A stretch of 15,237 bases of DNA from Fidelibacterota bacterium (GTDB taxonomy: Bacteria > Marinisomatota > SORT01): the NCBI GenBank assembly GCA_022563775.1, contig JADFMS010000035.1, forward strand, positions 1 through 15,237, in the 5' to 3' direction. Position numbers and translations under genes: made by a program. Positions within the stretch are counted from its first letter, which is position 1, and every line of letters starts with the position of its first letter. Below are positions 14,180 through 15,237 of this stretch, in pieces. The notes beneath the pieces are model-generated. The model was not told the DNA's origin. It ran no database searches and was given only the letters and a program-made list of their open reading frames with translations.

Positions 14180-14195
14180 TGCAAATTATATGCCA
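14180..14195 (-). promoter_or_regulatory. Sigma-54 (-24/-12) promoter
   Basis: On the minus strand TGGCATATAATTTGCA matches the consensus TGGCAC-N5-TTGCA at all positions but one, with the invariant GG (14194-14193) and GC (14182-14181) exactly 12 bp apart. Transcription should start near 14169, just before the two small genes. Sigma-54 promoters need an enhancer-binding ATPase; candidate upstream sites are the dyad at 14340-14325 and the tandem repeat at 14321-14300. Confidence 0.75.
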
Positions 14196-14206
14196 TTTTG
14201 ACGTTT

Positions 14207-14266
14207 ACTGCCCGATAGCGTACAAATATTTACAATAATGCTCTGATTGCGTTCATTTCGGGCAGT
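14207..14266. repeat. 9-bp perfect inverted repeat, 42-bp spacing
   Basis: ACTGCCCGA (14207-14215) and its exact complement TCGGGCAGT (14258-14266) flank 42 bp of AT-rich sequence upstream of the sigma-54 promoter. The spacing of about 51 bp centre to centre is near five helical turns, so the two arms could be bound by one looping or dimeric protein. Chance is possible. Confidence 0.4.
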
Positions 14267-14294
14267 TGTTTTCTGTTCTTTGCATACTATAGTC

Positions 14295-14321
14295 TTATCG
14301 GTAATTCTTAGGTAATTCTTA
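14295..14321 (-). promoter_or_regulatory. Candidate sigma-28 (FliA) promoter
   Basis: On the minus strand ACCGATAA (14302-14295) matches the FliA -10 GCCGATAA at 7 of 8 positions; 11 bp upstream is TAAGAATT (14321-14314), 5 of 8 to TAAAGTTT. The start site would be near 14287, upstream of the sigma-54 promoter and facing the same two small genes. A sigma-28 promoter next to flgM is sensible, but the -35 is weak and overlaps a tandem repeat that offers another explanation. Confidence 0.4.
14300..14321. repeat. Tandem 11-bp direct repeat
   Basis: GGTAATTCTTA occurs twice head to tail with no gap (14300-14310, 14311-14321). The period of 11 places both copies on one face of the helix, as for a cooperative activator site, and it is about 105-125 bp upstream of the sigma-54 promoter, within the usual enhancer range. 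One copy also forms the -35 of the candidate sigma-28 promoter. Confidence 0.6.
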
Positions 14322-14324
14322 AAC

Positions 14325-14340
14325 TGGCAATTGACTGCCA
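14325..14340. promoter_or_regulatory. Dyad TGGCA-N6-TGCCA, candidate enhancer site
   Basis: TGGCAATTGACTGCCA is a 5-bp palindrome with a 6-bp centre, about 155-170 bp upstream of the predicted sigma-54 start. The position and symmetry fit an upstream activating site for an NtrC-type dimer. The activator itself is not in the window. Confidence 0.4.
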
Positions 14341-14402
14341 TCGAACCTTGATTAGTTTTTATTACCCTGCATTCTTGGGGAAAGGCAAAACGGATAAATT
14401 CA

Positions 14403-14427
14403 GAGCCGGGAACGGGCTTCCGGGCTC
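14403..14427 (-). terminator. GC-rich hairpin after the flgM-like gene
   Basis: On the minus strand GAGCC-C-GGAA pairs with TTCC-C-GGCTC (nine pairs around one mismatch) with a 5-base loop. It starts 21 bp after the stop of the flgM-like gene. The downstream T content is modest (TGAATTTATCCGTTTT), so termination may be partial. Confidence 0.5.
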
Positions 14428-14448
14428 ATATTCGAATTCAGATTTTAA

Positions 14449-14889
14449 CTACTTTAAAAATTCCAATAATCTGGATGCGACTGTTTCAATAACCTCTTGA
14501 GTATCGTAATAACCGCTGTTTATATTACTCTTGATCGATTTGAGTCGATCATTTTCTTCTTCGTTCCGGGTCAATTCCTCAGAAGATATGATTGAAGATG
14601 CTATTTCCTCCAATACTTCCGGACTGTTATAATATCCGCTCTGAATTCTTGATTTGATCTCTTCATTATTCAGAGCCTTTTCATTTTTTATAGCAGAACC
14701 GGATATCGCGGAATTATCCGCATATGCCGCATGTATCTCTTTTGCTTCCGGAGAAATCTGTGCGGAGTCTACAGATACATTAGCAGATTGATCTAGTTTC
14801 TCCTCCTTGGGAGATTTATGTGAGTCCTCACCTTGCGCCCTCTTAATTTCTCTGTCGAGTAAAACTCTTGTAACGTTTCTTATCGTCAT
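14449..14889 (-). CDS. flgM: FlgM-like anti-sigma-28 factor with duplicated C-terminal motif
   Basis: 146 residues from the ATG at 14889; a GTG at 14904 in frame would add five residues but lacks a ribosome-binding site. The N-terminal third is charged and probably disordered, as in FlgM. VSVDSAQISPEAKEI (38-52) matches the FlgM stretch D.V.LS..A. Two copies of the sigma-28-binding helix motif follow: IKSRIQSGYYNSPEVLEEIA (78-97) and IKSNINSGYYDTQEVIETVA (118-137), with 13 of 21 positions identical when the next serine is included and 40 residues apart. Ordinary FlgM has one copy and about 90-100 residues. FlgM holds FliA inactive until it is exported through the hook-basal body. It lies just after a flgN-like gene, the usual neighbour. 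Confidence 0.75.
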   Translation of the reverse strand: MTIRNVTRVLLDREIKRAQGEDSHKSPKEEKLDQSANVSVDSAQISPEAKEIHAAYADNSAISGSAIKNEKALNNEEIKSRIQSGYYNSPEVLEEIASSIISSEELTRNEEENDRLKSIKSNINSGYYDTQEVIETVASRLLEFLK

Positions 14890-14921
14890 TTCATTTCCAT
14901 CCACTGTTAATTTAAGGCGCT

Positions 14922-15230
14922 CTATCTATTAACATCAATGAATCTTGCGTTCTCAATCCTCCCATCTGAATATTTATGGAGAATTTCCTCATTCTCATGG
15001 ATATCAAGTAATTCTGATTCCACATTCTCCAATTCAGCCTGTACAACATTTTTAATCTTATCTTCAAGCTTTTGTGCTTTCTCTACTTTTTTTATCGCTT
15101 CATCTACCATTTTCTTTAGCTTTACATCCATATTATTCGGTGTAAAATATGGATTATCTCTATCTTTCAGTAGTTCGAGTTTGGAATTATAACCGTTCAA
15201 TTCTTCTATTAACCTTGATTTGTTTTTCAT
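14922..15230 (-). CDS. flgN: FlgN-like flagellar export chaperone (5' end possibly beyond window)
   Basis: 102 residues from the ATG at 15230, entirely helical: an N-terminal helix (SRLIEELNGYNSKLELLKDR), a long charged coiled coil (about 33-85) and a tail YSDGRIENARFIDVNR that resembles the ..RFIDKK ending of FlgN proteins. FlgN keeps hook-associated proteins FlgK/FlgL ready for export. FlgN is usually about 140-150 residues. The frame stays open upstream to the window edge and the ATG has only a poorly spaced GGA, so the true start probably lies outside. The call rests on the tail, the coiled coil and the position before flgM; the sequence alone is weak. Confidence 0.5.
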   Translation of the reverse strand: MKNKSRLIEELNGYNSKLELLKDRDNPYFTPNNMDVKLKKMVDEAIKKVEKAQKLEDKIKNVVQAELENVESELLDIHENEEILHKYSDGRIENARFIDVNR

Positions 15231-15237
15231 TATTCCG

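Overview
The window is about 43% GC by eye and carries a nearly complete chemotaxis and flagellar-motor operon, with every supported gene on the minus strand. No rRNA, tRNA, CRISPR array or mobile element is visible. The organism looks like a flagellated Gram-negative bacterium with an outer membrane. The signs are a DUF5916/CBM9-type secreted protein, OmpA-like MotB, CheZ, FlgM/FlgN, a -24/-12 (sigma-54) promoter, HD-GYP and HDOD regulators. DUF5916 proteins together with a two-HPt CheA suggest a lineage of the FCB group (Gemmatimonadota, Calditrichota, Zixibacteria or similar), but this is inference and no marker gene fixes the phylum.

Layout, in the direction of transcription (high to low coordinates). 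(1) 15237-14403: flgN-like and flgM-like genes, then a GC-rich hairpin. The FlgM-like protein has two tandem copies of the anti-sigma-28 motif. (2) 14340-13854: a regulatory stretch with a TGGCA-N6-TGCCA dyad, a tandem 11-bp repeat overlapping a sigma-28-like promoter, and a clear sigma-54 promoter. It feeds two tiny genes too short for ordinary gene finding: a 31-residue single-span membrane peptide and a 56-residue acidic protein. (3) 13853-13685: a non-coding leader with several inverted repeats. (4) 13684-13049: a stand-alone protein resembling only the N-terminal domain of cyanophycin synthetase. (5) 12980-2099: a tight run of 12 genes: excisionase-type HTH, HEAT-repeat protein, HDOD protein, cheR, cheY-like, cheA, cheB, cheY, cheZ, HD-GYP phosphodiesterase, motA, motB. 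It ends at a good rho-independent terminator (2081-2051). (6) 1970-1: the N-terminal two thirds or so of a DUF5916 outer-membrane or secreted protein, cut by the window edge.

How the genes work together: CheA (with CheW and receptors encoded elsewhere) would phosphorylate the two CheY-type regulators and CheB. CheR and CheB would set receptor methylation, CheZ would dephosphorylate CheY, and MotA/MotB would be the stator driven or biased by this output. The HD-GYP protein and the HDOD protein suggest c-di-GMP input or related control of motility. The HTH-HEAT-HDOD head of the operon is the part with no textbook role in chemotaxis. Several gene starts were moved or use non-ATG codons (HEAT 12763, cheR 10513, cheB TTG, HD-GYP GTG) on ribosome-binding-site grounds.
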